A stretch of 64,000 nt of DNA from Caldilineaceae bacterium (GTDB taxonomy: Bacteria; Chloroflexota; Anaerolineae; Caldilineales; Caldilineaceae): NCBI GenBank assembly GCA_020634755.1, contig JACKBC010000030.1, forward strand, positions 17,323 through 81,322, read 5' to 3'. Positions 43,309 through 54,781 of this stretch are shown here, in pieces. The notes beneath the pieces were generated by a model, which made no database searches, was not told the origin of the DNA, and saw nothing but the letters and a program-made list of their open reading frames with translations. A program made the translations under genes and the position numbers. Each line of letters opens with the position of its first letter. The first letter of the stretch is position 1.

Positions 43309-45319
43309 TGGCCAACTTCTTTAACCATTCCACAGCGCCTTTGGTTTTGCGCCAGGCCTGTAAATAACGACCAACATAGCTGATGGCTTCGTTCTCATCG
43401 CCAAAGCCAATGTAGGCGGGTGGCGCCGCGGGCAGCCGCTTGCGGGCGGTTAAATATGGGGGCACATGCGGATTCATCTTTAGCGCCTCGCGCAGCAATT
43501 TATCCGTTTGGCGACCGGCGCCACTCTTCCGAAAGGCCAATAGCGCCCGCGTATAGAGCCATTCGGCCATGGCGTCCTCTTCATATTCTTTTTGCAGCGC
43601 GCGCGCCGCATCATCCGCCCCCGTTTCAACCAGCAAGTTGAGCAAGGTGTAGCGCACGCCCTGGTTGTCGCCCGGATTCAACACCAGCATTTCCCGAAAA
43701 TGCTGAGCCGCTTCCGCGGTGCGCCCCAGCCGCCATAACACCTCTGCCAATCCTTCACGCGCCCGCATGTAAGGCCGCGTTTCAATCAACCCCCAAAAGT
43801 GACCCACACCCTCCTCAAATATCTCTGGACCCAGCGCGCGCTCACCGGCAGCCACACCTTCTTCATAATAACGCAGCGCCCGTTCCACCGTATCTGCTTC
43901 CTCCTCGGCCAGCAAAACATAGGCATCGGCACAATCGGGCGAGACCTCCAACGCCTCGTGGGCCAGGATCACGCGGCGGGCTGGGTTAGACTCTTCCCAT
44001 GCTTGATACATCATGGCTTGCGCGCGATCCAGCGGTGAGCCGCCGCGGCGTCCGCCGCTCAATTGCGCCATCATGCCTTCCATACCGCGTCGGTCAAACA
44101 TGGGCAACGCGTCATCATCATCGTCATCATACTCGTCATCGTCTTCATCATATTCATCATATTCATCATCGTCACCAAACATTTGCCCAAAAATATCATT
44201 GAAAGCACCCTTTTCCAGCAGGTCAGCCAGTTCCGATGGCATATCGGACATGTTCCCAAGACCAAAGGGCAGGTCTCCTATTTCGGGCAATTTACCGCCA
44301 GGGCAGGTGATGCGCACCTCATGCGCCCCCAATGCAGTCTGAATTTGATACGTATCTTCAATGAGGCTGCGCGCCTCAAGCCAACCTTCATCCGCCAGCG
44401 TCTCTCCGTGCCGCTGCACAAACTCCACAATCGCACGCAACGCTGCTTCATACCAGATCAGGTCAGTTTTGGTCGGGCGCAAAACGCCATCGTCTCGGCT
44501 GAATATTACCGGTAGCGGGTACGCCTCATCATCGGCCACTTCCCAACTGTACTCTTCCAGCGCATCTAAATCATCAAAAGGCAGCCCCGTAATATCGCCA
44601 AAAAGGAGCGAATGGGAGCCGGAATCGGCCACAGTTTCCAAGGGATTGTCCATAAATTGAAAGAGTCGTTCCAGGTCCGCCCACTCTTTGTACACAGCTA
44701 GTCCATATTCAATGCCCCCGGCTCCCATGACCACGGCAAAACGTTTACCACCACCGTTTACCACATCAATGGCCAGCGGAATCTCATCGGACAGCACATA
44801 CCAAGGCGTGGCGCGGTAATACGCGGCCGCCGCGGCAAAGACGCCCCCCACCAATTCGGGCGTCACGTCCGCCACGGCAAGTAGGGCGGGCACCTCGGTT
44901 TCATCATCCTCAAACATAAAGGCAGCCATCTGCGCCAGCATCTCTTTGATCTCTTCTGGACGTTCCACTGTGCGCACTTGAATATCCAGCTTGCCCAGTT
45001 CGTCCAGCAGCCATTCACCGGCGAGTTCAGGCTGCAGATAGACTTGTCCGGGCCGATACGCATCGCCTTTGGCGAGCTGCCCTTTGCCCAGCATCATATT
45101 GGTGAGCTCGCGCAGAATATCCGCATCCTCCGGCGGCGTTTCCTGCATGTTGGTATGCATGACCGCACCTGTATTTCCGTTGATGATCAGCACCATATGG
45201 GGACGGAATAGCTCACCGTCGTCATTCTCCACCCAGGTGCGCATGCGTTCAATATCCACATACCAAATATCTTCGCGTTGTGGCAGTTGCTCGGGTGATT
45301 TAGATTTTCGCTTTGGCAT
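43304..45319 (-). CDS. Hypothetical protein with TPR-like C-terminal half
   Basis: 671 aa, cytoplasmic. N-terminal half (to ~370) begins IWYVDIERMRTWV and contains WYVLSDEIPLAIDVVNGGGK and a LPVIFSRDDGVLRP motif; it resembles uncharacterised domains of bacterial DUF6930-like proteins. A 25-residue Asp/Glu/Tyr run (FGDDDEYDEYDEDDDEY) near 380 is a hinge. The C-terminal half is TPR/ST7-like (ALEVSPDCADAYVLLAEEEA, EMLVLNPGDNQGVRYTLLNL, RALLAFRKSG). Likely a scaffold protein; function unknown. Confidence 0.8.
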   Translation of the reverse strand: MPKRKSKSPEQLPQREDIWYVDIERMRTWVENDDGELFRPHMVLIINGNTGAVMHTNMQETPPEDADILRELTNMMLGKGQLAKGDAYRPGQVYLQPELAGEWLLDELGKLDIQVRTVERPEEIKEMLAQMAAFMFEDDETEVPALLAVADVTPELVGGVFAAAAAYYRATPWYVLSDEIPLAIDVVNGGGKRFAVVMGAGGIEYGLAVYKEWADLERLFQFMDNPLETVADSGSHSLLFGDITGLPFDDLDALEEYSWEVADDEAYPLPVIFSRDDGVLRPTKTDLIWYEAALRAIVEFVQRHGETLADEGWLEARSLIEDTYQIQTALGAHEVRITCPGGKLPEIGDLPFGLGNMSDMPSELADLLEKGAFNDIFGQMFGDDDEYDEYDEDDDEYDDDDDDALPMFDRRGMEGMMAQLSGGRRGGSPLDRAQAMMYQAWEESNPARRVILAHEALEVSPDCADAYVLLAEEEADTVERALRYYEEGVAAGERALGPEIFEEGVGHFWGLIETRPYMRAREGLAEVLWRLGRTAEAAQHFREMLVLNPGDNQGVRYTLLNLLVETGADDAARALQKEYEEDAMAEWLYTRALLAFRKSGAGRQTDKLLREALKMNPHVPPYLTARKRLPAAPPAYIGFGDENEAISYVGRYLQAWRKTKGAVEWLKKLAK

Positions 45320-45348
45320 TGGGGTTTCCTTTTGAACTAAAACAGATT

Positions 45349-45432
45349 CTCAGCAGATTGCAACAGCCAGAGATAGGGCTAGCTCTTCAAACGAGACCGC
45401 TGGCTGGACCGTCAACAGTGTGGCGGCGTAAC
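45349..45432 (-). repeat. R1 element, diverged copy
   Basis: CTCAGCAGATTGCAACAGCC ... CAACAGTGTGGCGGCGTA. About 80 bases match R1 in reverse with more substitutions than other copies. Confidence 0.65.
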
Positions 45433-45529
45433 AATCATAAAAGCCAGCGACCTGCTGGAGTGAATTGAGATAGACAGCATACCATCTTCTGTTTAGGGGA
45501 ATTGGCTATAATCATACCATATTTGATTC

Positions 45530-45860
45530 ACATGGGGCATCTCGGCCTGTAATTTGGCCGCGATTCGGTTTGAGGCCGCTCCCTGTAATTTACAACCAGG
45601 CAATCCCCTGCTTGCCTGCGACATACAGCCGAGGTAGTTATCCAGATACTTGCGGGCTGAGCGTTGTTGCGCTGCAACCACTTCGTGAACGACTGAGCTC
45701 ACGCCGAAGTCTTGTCAAAGCCCGCCTATGCCGTACCACCTTACAGCTCGTGAAACGGGTGCAGCGCAACACCACATCGTGAGCTGCCAAGCTCAGGCTG
45801 CGGCTGGATAATGACCAGCCCAGAACAACTTTCTGACGTGGCTTTGTTTGACTTTGCTCT
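45530..45860. other. Gene-free stretch with REP-like words
   Basis: No supported gene. Contains CTGTAATTTGGCCGCGATTC/GAGGCCGCTCCCTGTAATTT mirror words (45550-45592) and GACTGAGCTCACGCCGAAGT/CTTGTCAAAGCC and GAGCTGCCAAGCTCAGGCTG words of the kind found in REP elements. Confidence 0.4.
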
Positions 45861-45897
45861 CTGCTTCCATCAAAATAGTGCGCAGATGGTCTTATTC

Positions 45898-45967
45898 ACT
45901 TGTGTTACGCAAGCCGACGTTCCTGTTTCTCTCTAGCAGACTGGCTGTCGCTGCGTAACGTGAGTTA
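45898..45967 (+). repeat. R2 element, copy 3 with internal deletion
   Basis: CTTGTGTTACGCAAGCCGAC lacks the ~20-bp CTGGCGGAAAGTCGGCTCG part of other copies but keeps both ends and TCGCTGCGTAACGTGAGTTA. Lies 30 bases before the MFS gene. Confidence 0.8.
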
Positions 45968-45996
45968 TTCATCCATGCCAAACGGAAACCGATACC

Positions 45997-47253
45997 ATGC
46001 CAAAACGTGAAGCCAAACTGGGCTTTATATTTGTCACTCTTTTGCTAGATATTTTAGGACTGGGTTTAATCATCCCAGTTTTACCCAAGCTCATCGAGAG
46101 CTTTACCAATAATAACGTAGAAAGCGCCTCCACCGTATACGGCATCATGATCGCTGTCTATGCGCTCATGCAGTTTATCTTTGCACCGATCTTGGGCAGC
46201 CTTTCTGATCAATATGGCCGCCGCCCGGTGATTCTGATTTCGCTCTTGGGTTCGGGGTTGGATTATCTGCTGCTGGCCTTTGCGCCCAGCCTCTCTTGGC
46301 TCTTTGTGGGGCGCGTCATTTCGGGCGTCACCGCCGCCAACATTACCACGGCCTCTGCTTATATTGTCGATGTGAGTGCACCCGAGGACCGGGCCAAAAA
46401 TTTTGGCATTCTGGGCGTGGCCTTTGGGCTGGGCTTTATTATTGGACCCGCCATTGGCGGGCTACTGGGCGATGTGAAACTGCACCTCCCGTTTTTGGTC
46501 GTGGCCGGGATCACGCTGCTCAACTGGCTCTATGGCTATTTTGTATTGCCGGAATCGCTCAAACCGGAAAATCGGCGGCCCTTTAGCTGGCGCCGCGCCA
46601 ACCCCATTGGTTCGCTGTCGGGCCTGGGGCGCTATCCCATTGTGCTGGCCCTGGTCTCTACCATTGTGCTGGCCAGCATGGCCCAAAATGCCCTCCAAAG
46701 CACCTGGGTGCTCTACACCGATTTTCGCTATAATTGGGGGCCGCGCGACGTGGGACTATCGCTGGCGGTCGTGGGGCTTTCGGCAGCCATTGTCCAAGGT
46801 GGGCTGATTGGCAAAATTGTCGGCTTTCTGGGCGAACGTAAAGCGCTGTTGGTGGGCCTCTCCATCAGCGTGGTCAGCTTTATTCTGTACGGCTTGGCTT
46901 CTGCCGGCTGGATGCTCTATGTCATCCCCTTCTTGGGGGCCTTGGGCGGCATCTCCGGTCCCAGCGCGCAGTCGATTATTACCCAAAATGTGGCCGACAA
47001 TGAACAGGGCGCTATTCAAGGCGCGCTCACCAGCCTCAATTCGCTGACCGGCGTGATTGCGCCGCTGATTGCCACCAATGTTTTTCGCTATTTTATTAGC
47101 GACGCCGCGCCCGTCACCATACCCGGCGCCGCTTTTTTTATCGGCGCGTTTTTCTTGGTTATTGCACTCGCGCTGGCGGCGCGCACGTTTCGCCGCTTGC
47201 CCGAAACAGTGGCGGAAAATGTTTCAGAAATGCCGCCCATGCTCCCACACTAA
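45997..47253 (+). CDS. MFS transporter, TCR/Tet-like
   Basis: 418 aa, 12 predicted membrane segments, proton-driven efflux carrier. First helix LGLIIPVLPKLI; motif A GSLSDQYGRRPV in loop 2-3 near residue 70; antiporter motif GPAIGG near 152. Most similar in style to tetracycline/multidrug exporters (TetA(B)-type) but drug specificity cannot be read from sequence. Followed by five tandem R1 copies. Confidence 0.9.
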   Translation: MPKREAKLGFIFVTLLLDILGLGLIIPVLPKLIESFTNNNVESASTVYGIMIAVYALMQFIFAPILGSLSDQYGRRPVILISLLGSGLDYLLLAFAPSLSWLFVGRVISGVTAANITTASAYIVDVSAPEDRAKNFGILGVAFGLGFIIGPAIGGLLGDVKLHLPFLVVAGITLLNWLYGYFVLPESLKPENRRPFSWRRANPIGSLSGLGRYPIVLALVSTIVLASMAQNALQSTWVLYTDFRYNWGPRDVGLSLAVVGLSAAIVQGGLIGKIVGFLGERKALLVGLSISVVSFILYGLASAGWMLYVIPFLGALGGISGPSAQSIITQNVADNEQGAIQGALTSLNSLTGVIAPLIATNVFRYFISDAAPVTIPGAAFFIGAFFLVIALALAARTFRRLPETVAENVSEMPPMLPH

Positions 47254-47697
47254 TCATCAGTACACCGCAACGGTGTTGGCGATACAGGCCTCGGTCTCGA
47301 TTGGTGAATCCGGCCCTATCTCCTGCTGTTGCGATCTGCTAATCATCAGTACACCGCAACGGTGTTGGCGATACAGGCCTCGGTCTCGATTGGTGAATCC
47401 GGCCCTATCTCCTGCTATTGCGATCTGCTAATCATCAGTACACCGCAACGGTGTTGGCGATATAGGCGTCGGTCTCGATTGGTGAATCCGGCCCTATCTC
47501 CTGCTGTTGCGATCTGCTAATCATCAGTACACCGCAACGGTGTTGGCGATACAGGCGTCGGTCTCGATTGGTGAATCCGGCCCTATCTCTTGCTGTTGCG
47601 ATCTGCTAATCATCAGTACACCGCAACAATGTTGGCGATACAGGCGTCGGTCTCGATTGGTGAATCCGGCCCTATCTCCTGCTGTTGCGATCTGCTG
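47252..47697 (+). repeat. Five tandem R1 elements, exact 89-bp period
   Basis: AATCATCAGTACACCGCAAC recurs at 47252, 47341, 47430, 47519 and 47608. Copies differ by a few bases (GCCTCGG/GCGTCGG; the fifth has GCAACAATG). Each ends GTTGCGATCTGCTAAT. Strict period and near identity point to recent unequal duplication. Open frames through it are artefacts. Confidence 0.95.
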
Positions 47698-47723
47698 CTT
47701 ATCTCTTCTTGTCTATCCATCGT

Positions 47724-48491
47724 TCAATCTTCATTGGCGGCTAAGATCACATACAAATTCAGATCGCCCTCTTTGCCATCGGCCCGAAACTGATCCGTCA
47801 TGCGCAGTCTACATTCGGCCGCCATTTGCCGCAGTTCCACCTCATCCAGTTGATGCACATAACGCACGGCAAATTGGCCCTGTTTCCACGGCAGCAGCGC
47901 ATCCCCCGGCTCCACATCAGCCGCCGCCAGGCCAATGTGCGACCACGGAATCTGGCGGGTGCGAAAGCGCTCGCTGGAAAGAAATTGCCACGCCGAAAGC
48001 GCCAGCACCCCATTGGTCAATGCAGATAGCTCCTGCACGAGCCGCCGGCGCAGATCATACCCCGGCAAGTGCTGCAACGTGGCTGTACAGAGCACAAAGT
48101 CAAACCCGTTTGCGAACGCGTCCCCTGCGGGCAGAGAGTCCAGCGCCTGCACCCAATCTGGCTGCGCCAAATCTGCCCGATAAAAGTGCGCAACACCATG
48201 TTGCAGATCGACCGTGTGCTCCTGCGCCAGCGCCAGCAGCTTCTCCGACCCATCCACGCCCACATACGTAAACGGCAGCTCTAAACTGTCCACCATGCGC
48301 GCAAAGCGGCCATTGCCGCACCCCACATCCAGCACGGTCAATTGCTGCCCAGCGGTCGGGCGCGGGACATATTCGAGCAGCCGCGTCAAGCCCGGCGTCC
48401 AGCCCTGGCGCGTCTGGTCAAAATCGGGCGCAACCGTGGTATAAAATTGGCGGTTCAGTTCTAGTAATGCATGTCGAACGTGTACGTCCAT
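47724..48491 (-). CDS. Trm9/ABH8-like tRNA wobble-uridine methyltransferase
   Basis: SAM-dependent methyltransferase, 255 aa from ATG 48491. Beyond the generic SAM motif (LDVGCGNGRF, residues 54-63) it has marks of the eukaryotic Trm9/ALKBH8 family: FYTTVAPDFDQTRQGWTP near 16-33, matching YxxIAPHFSxTRxxPWP; TATLQHL near 136; and GDALLPWKQGQFAVRYVHQL near 196-215, matching D-x-LVPW...RYYHLF. Eukaryotic Trm9 methylates cm5U34, made by Elp3, to mcm5U34; Elp3 is encoded divergently 123 bases away. In the absence of biochemical data the substrate is inferred. Confidence 0.78.
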   Translation of the reverse strand: MDVHVRHALLELNRQFYTTVAPDFDQTRQGWTPGLTRLLEYVPRPTAGQQLTVLDVGCGNGRFARMVDSLELPFTYVGVDGSEKLLALAQEHTVDLQHGVAHFYRADLAQPDWVQALDSLPAGDAFANGFDFVLCTATLQHLPGYDLRRRLVQELSALTNGVLALSAWQFLSSERFRTRQIPWSHIGLAAADVEPGDALLPWKQGQFAVRYVHQLDEVELRQMAAECRLRMTDQFRADGKEGDLNLYVILAANED

Positions 48492-48577
48492 AAGCCTCAA
48501 TGCCCGCTGTACATGTGCAGATTTCGGCTGCCCGCTGATGGCGCTCCTCACCAACCGTGAGATTTATGAAATCTGTG

Positions 48578-48614
48578 GTTAAAAGCCTTCTTCGCTCTGT
48601 GTTATAATGCCATT
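48578..48614 (+). promoter_or_regulatory. elp3 promoter, leaderless
   Basis: Consensus TATAAT at 48603-48608 is six bases before ATG 48615. Transcription would start at or beside the A of the start codon and no Shine-Dalgarno is present. The -35 is weak (GGTTAAAA near 48578-48585). Confidence 0.6.
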
Positions 48615-50336
<1,722 letters not shown>

Positions 50337-50378
50337 CTCCTCTTGGCAGCTAGGCAGGCGTTCACCTTCATACCCAAA

Positions 50379-50448
50379 CACATACATACCAACACATACA
50401 TACCAACACGTACATACAAACACGTACATATCAACACGTACATACAAA
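50379..50448. repeat. 14-bp tandem repeat, five units
   Basis: CACATACATACCAA twice, then CACGTACATACAAA, CACGTACATATCAA and CACGTACATACAAA. Lies between elp3 and the lipoprotein gene, in the promoter zone of the latter. Confidence 0.8.
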
Positions 50449-50506
50449 GTTGAAAAGATTCGCACGGCCTTTCCGCAAACCCATTGCCGCAAGTTTATGC
50501 AGACAC

Positions 50507-51820
50507 ATGCAAGTTCAGAACTTGCGGTGCGTATCCGCGCGCGGCCATGCAACCGGTTCGAATATTAAACTGTTTTGCGTGCTGCTGTCTGCGTTTTGGC
50601 TCTTAACCGCCTGTAATGCCGGCCAGCGCGGCCCCAATCTTGCGCAGCCCATTGATGATCTGCTGCCCAGCGATTGGAAACATACTGGCGCCTGGTACGA
50701 TATCAACATCGACGATGATGAGGCAGAAGAATATTTGCTCTTTGTTACCTATGACGGCATTGCCATTGCCGGCTCTAGCCAGGCGCAGATTGGCCCCATC
50801 GGCGCCCTGATTTTGGACATTGTGCCAGCGCTGCAAGAGCCCACACCCCAAGATGTGACCGCCACCGTCACCGCAACTATATCGGTCAACGACCAGACGC
50901 TGTCGGCAAACGAGGTGCAACTCTATCGCATCCTGCCCGGGTACTGGCCAGGACAAGGGCAGGGCTTTGTGGCTGGACCAGGCGAAGAAAGCAGCATTAG
51001 CGCCGTGCAGCTGACCAGCGAAGTCAACGATCCCCGCGGCTTTTGGCAGAACACGACGCTCAAAGAGGTGGCGATTTTTGCCGGTGAGACGCGCATGACC
51101 GTTATTTGGCAACGCAGCCCCGAATTGGGCTATGGCGTGACCCAAGTCTACGGGCCGGGGGGCCTTCTGCGCTCGGCCGATGCCCCCGCTTTTGCCAACC
51201 TGGTGGAGCCCATTGCCACCGTATGGGCGGATACGCCGCTCAATGACCGCAATATGCTCTGTCTGCGCTCGCGCTATGACCGCGTGCTTAACCTGGCCGA
51301 GCCGCCGGCCCCGCCCTTTTCCAACTTTGATGCAATCTCTTATACGGCAAGCCCCGAAGGCATCACGTTTTGCCACGGCGCGCCCCTTCACCCTTATTAC
51401 CCCGAAGGTGTAGTGCTGGCCTATCTGCAAAATCCCCAGGGGCAGGAGCGGCTACTTTTTCCCACTTTGGACCCCGATAGCAAATCCGCCATTGCCGGCA
51501 CAGTGCAAAAGCTGTGGAACGGCGATACGCCGCCGCGCGTCGATGCCCTGCTGGGGTATCAATGGTGGCCGCCCGCCCCGGCTGAGGGAGAGGATTACAT
51601 TGAGACCGCGGTCTGCACAACGGTGCAAACGTCTAGCGGAACGCAGTCATTGCTCTTTCGCTTGCGACATGGCGTAGAGGTGGGCGCGGGCGCCCACCAG
51701 AACAGCGACCGCCTCTTTATTGCAAATGCCTCATTGCTTCCGGCGCCTGTGGGCGCGGTGGCTGCCGATTGCCGCACCGTCATTGGCGACGCAGATTCTG
51801 GAGAACGGGAGGCGCCATGA
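50507..51820 (+). CDS. Lipoprotein of unknown function
   Basis: 437 aa from ATG 50507; a TTG at 50450 would add 19 residues. Lipobox LLTAC with Cys near residue 36 after hydrophobic KLFCVLLSAFWLLTAC. Body has repeated Trp/Tyr-rich beta motifs (DWKHTGAWYDINIDDDEAEE, ITFCHGAPLHPYY) and no catalytic motif known to me. The stop overlaps the next start (ATGA), so it is coupled to the AlbA_2 protein, an odd partner for an extracytoplasmic lipoprotein. Confidence 0.75.
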   Translation: MQVQNLRCVSARGHATGSNIKLFCVLLSAFWLLTACNAGQRGPNLAQPIDDLLPSDWKHTGAWYDINIDDDEAEEYLLFVTYDGIAIAGSSQAQIGPIGALILDIVPALQEPTPQDVTATVTATISVNDQTLSANEVQLYRILPGYWPGQGQGFVAGPGEESSISAVQLTSEVNDPRGFWQNTTLKEVAIFAGETRMTVIWQRSPELGYGVTQVYGPGGLLRSADAPAFANLVEPIATVWADTPLNDRNMLCLRSRYDRVLNLAEPPAPPFSNFDAISYTASPEGITFCHGAPLHPYYPEGVVLAYLQNPQGQERLLFPTLDPDSKSAIAGTVQKLWNGDTPPRVDALLGYQWWPPAPAEGEDYIETAVCTTVQTSSGTQSLLFRLRHGVEVGAGAHQNSDRLFIANASLLPAPVGAVAADCRTVIGDADSGEREAP

Positions 51821-53307
51821 TCCTCGCCAATCAATACGCGGCGATTTCGGCGGATGAGCTGCGGCATGCAGTGCAGGCCGGCCAAAGCACCCACGCCGCC
51901 TTTTTGTCCGCCAAAACCAGCACCCGGCGGCTGGCCGAAACGCTGGCCGCCCTGGCCAACGCCAATGGCGGCCTTGTGCTGTTGGGGGTAACGGCTTCTG
52001 GTGGCTTCCAGCAGGATGTGGACGTCCAGGCGCTGCGCGATCTCATCAGCACGGCCAGCCTCCTGACCGAACCGCCGCTGATCCTGCCCAGCCCGCAGAC
52101 AATGGTGCATCCACACCTAGATCGGCTCGGTGAACGCGCCGTCGAAACTGGCCAGGGCGTCATTGTGGTGGTGCAAGTACCGCCGGGGCTGCCCCACGTC
52201 TATCACGTCAACGGCGCATATCTAACGCGCCAGGGCGCGCAAAATCAGCCCCTAGACACGGCGCGGCTGCGCCAGCTGCTGCTGGAGCGCGGCGACCGTG
52301 GCTATGAAGAAATGGCCATGCCAGACGCCACGTTGGAGGATCTGAACCCACGGCGCATAGAGCGCTATCTTACCCGCATTGGGGCCGCGCCGGATGCCGA
52401 TGCAGTGCAAATGCTGGCTTCGCGCGGCTGCGTCACCTTTGTGCGGGAGGAAGCCGAGAACGCAACAGAGGATGTGGAAACGCCTGTGTCGCGGCGCGCC
52501 GTGCCCACGGTGGCGGGGCTGCTGCTCTTTGGCCGCAACCCGCAACGCTTTTTACGCAGTGCAGAGCTGATTTGCGTGCGCTACATGGGCTCTTCCATGA
52601 GTGATGAATTTGTGCGCCAGGAGATTGTGGGCACGCTGCCCGAGCAGATTCAGCAGGCCGAAACGTTTATTACGACCAATATGCGCCGCGGCATGCGCAT
52701 TACGGGCATGGCGCGCCAAGAGACCACAGAATATCCACTGGCCGTGGTGCGCGAGGCCATTGTCAATGCCATTGCCCATCGCGACTACAGCCAGCACGGT
52801 GAAGGCATCCGGCTGATCATGTATAGCGACCGCATGGAGGTCTACAGCCCGGGTCGGCTGCCCGGCCACGTCACGTTGGACAATCTGGTAGATGAACGCT
52901 ATAGCCGCAATGAGGCGCTGGTGGCCGTGCTGACCGATCTGGGCTACATTGAACGGCTGGGCTACGGCATCGACCGTATGATCGCCACCATGCAGCAGGC
53001 CGGTCTCAAAGCCCCCATTTTTGAAGAGACCAGCGCCGGCTTCAAGGTGACGCTCTATTCGGCGGGGGTCGATCTGGTCAGCCCACAGCCGGCACAGCAG
53101 CCTTGGGGCCATGCGTTTCTCAATGAGCGTCAGGAAAGCGCGCTGGCTTTCGTCCAGCAGAACGGGCGCATTACCAATAGCGATTATCAAGAATTGGTCC
53201 CCGACGTGAGCGCCGAAACCATTCGCCGCGATCTGGCCGATTTGGTGGATAAAAATCTCCTCCTGCGCATTGGCAGCAAGCGCGCAACCTATTATATTTT
53301 AAAGTGA
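51817..53307 (+). CDS. AlbA_2/HATPase_c-type transcriptional regulator
   Basis: 496 aa from ATG 51817 (GGGAGG five bases upstream). N-terminal AlbA_2 (Schlafen-type) DNA-binding domain with RLAETLAALANANGGLVLLG near residue 32. Central RecG-like/HATPase_c_4 part with YPLAVVREAIVNAIAHRDYS near 310 and SPGRLPGHVT near 345. C-terminal winged helix RITNSDYQELVPDVSAETIR near 450. Typically a transcriptional regulator rather than a helicase. Target unknown. Confidence 0.88.
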   Translation: MILANQYAAISADELRHAVQAGQSTHAAFLSAKTSTRRLAETLAALANANGGLVLLGVTASGGFQQDVDVQALRDLISTASLLTEPPLILPSPQTMVHPHLDRLGERAVETGQGVIVVVQVPPGLPHVYHVNGAYLTRQGAQNQPLDTARLRQLLLERGDRGYEEMAMPDATLEDLNPRRIERYLTRIGAAPDADAVQMLASRGCVTFVREEAENATEDVETPVSRRAVPTVAGLLLFGRNPQRFLRSAELICVRYMGSSMSDEFVRQEIVGTLPEQIQQAETFITTNMRRGMRITGMARQETTEYPLAVVREAIVNAIAHRDYSQHGEGIRLIMYSDRMEVYSPGRLPGHVTLDNLVDERYSRNEALVAVLTDLGYIERLGYGIDRMIATMQQAGLKAPIFEETSAGFKVTLYSAGVDLVSPQPAQQPWGHAFLNERQESALAFVQQNGRITNSDYQELVPDVSAETIRRDLADLVDKNLLLRIGSKRATYYILK

Positions 53308-53368
53308 GAACTAGGTGCGACGCACGGATTTTCGCGACGCCATTTTTTGACAAAACAAGGAACTGTCC

Positions 53369-54636
53369 ATGACCGACATCACCAGTGCGGCATATGCTGC
53401 GCAAATGGATGCGCAAGATCCACTGGCCGCCTATCGTGCCCGCTTTGTGCATGATGATTCCGACCTAATTTATCTGGACGGCAATTCGCTGGGGCGACTG
53501 CCGACCGCCACCTCGGCACAGGTGGCGGCGGTCCTGCACCAGCAATGGGGCGACCGGCTGATCCGCAGTTGGAATGAGGAGTGGATGGCGCTGCCCACGC
53601 GCATTGGCGATAAGATTGGGCGGTTGGTGGGCGCGGCGCCGGGTGAAGTAGCCATTGCTGATTCCACATCGGTCAATCTATTTAAGCTGGCGCTGGCTGC
53701 GCTCACCGCGCGCCCGGATCGCCACAAGATTGTGACCGATGACCTGAACTTTCCATCGGATGTTTATATTTTGCAGGCCGCGGCCGATCTGGCCGGACGG
53801 CCATGCCGCGTGGAAATTGTGCCTCGCCCGATGGCATTCACGGCCCGGTAGAGGCGCTGACCGCGGCCATTGATGTGGATACGGCGCTGGTTTCGCTGTC
53901 TCACACGGTGTTCAAAAGCGCATACACATACGACATGGCGGAGATCACGCGCACCGCCCACGCCGCCGGTGCGCTGACTCTGTGGGATTTAAGCCATGCC
54001 GCGGGCGCGGTGTCGGTGGCGCTCAACGCGGCTCAGGCCGATCTGGCCGTGGGTTGCTGCTATAAATATTTAAACGGCGGTCCCGGTGCGCCCGCTTTTC
54101 TCTATGTGCGCGCTGACCTGCAAGAAAAGCTGCGCAACCCCATTAGCGGTTGGATGGGGCAAAAGAACATGTTTAACTTTGATTTGACCTATACCCCGGC
54201 GCCCGGCTTGCCGCGCTTCTTCAGCGGCACGCCGCCAGTGCTGGCTATGGCGGCCATTGAGCCAGGCGTGGATCTGCTGCTAGAGGCGGGCATAGATCGG
54301 CTGCGCGCCAAATCGGTGCAGCAGACTGAGTATTTGATTGCGCTGTGGGAAAGCGAATTGGCCGCGCTGGGGTTTACGCTTAACTCGCCGCGCGCAGCCG
54401 CTGTGCGCGGGTCGCACATTTCGCTGGGCCATGCCGACGCCTGGCGCATTGACCAAGCGCTGATTCAGCAGATGGGCGTGCTGCCCGACTTCCGCAAGCC
54501 CGACAATATTCGCCTGGGTATTACGCCGCTCTATACGTCCTTTGCCGACATTCAGCAGGCCGTGAGCCGCATGCGCACGGTGGTGGAGGAGCGCATCTAC
54601 GCACAATATAATGCTGCGGAACTGGCGGTCACATAA
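53369..54636 (+). pseudogene. kynU: Kynureninase with a one-base frameshift
   Basis: N-terminal part (53369 to ~53822) has IYLDGNSLGRLP, WGDRLIRSWNEEW and DLNFPSD; the C-terminal part (from ~53824 in the next frame) has SPDGIHGP, LWDLSHAAGA, the PLP-lysine motif CCYKYLNGGPG, and IRLGITPLYTSF. Adding one base at 53822-53823 (GTG CCx TCG) gives one continuous ~422-aa kynureninase, which cleaves kynurenine to anthranilate and alanine. As written the product is truncated. Both halves look well preserved, so recent loss or sequencing error. No other kyn genes are nearby. Confidence 0.88.
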
Positions 54637-54637
54637 C

Positions 54638-54724
54638 ATCAGTACACCGCAACGGTGTTGGCGATTCAGGCGTCGGTTCCGACTGGGGAATCCGGCCCTA
54701 TCTCCTGCTGTTGCGATCTACTGA
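54638..54724 (+). repeat. R1 element, full copy
   Basis: CATCAGTACACCGCAACGGT to GTTGCGATCTACTGA, two bases after the kynureninase stop. Confidence 0.9.
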
Positions 54725-54781
54725 CCATATTATACCTTTTGGCTTTGCCAAAGCGCTTTGGGTATTACGACACACGTGGCA

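Noticed and set aside
45493..45702. 69-codon minus-strand frame, considered as a transposase remnant
   Set aside because: No transposase motif in any frame; region carries REP-like mirror words instead.
47252..47697. R1 array considered as a CRISPR or tRNA cluster
   Set aside because: Period is one uniform unit without spacers, and no cloverleaf or CCA end is seen.
47329..48271. Open frames through the R1 tandem array
   Set aside because: Arise because 89-bp units shift frame without stops; they translate repeats only and then run antisense to the methyltransferase.
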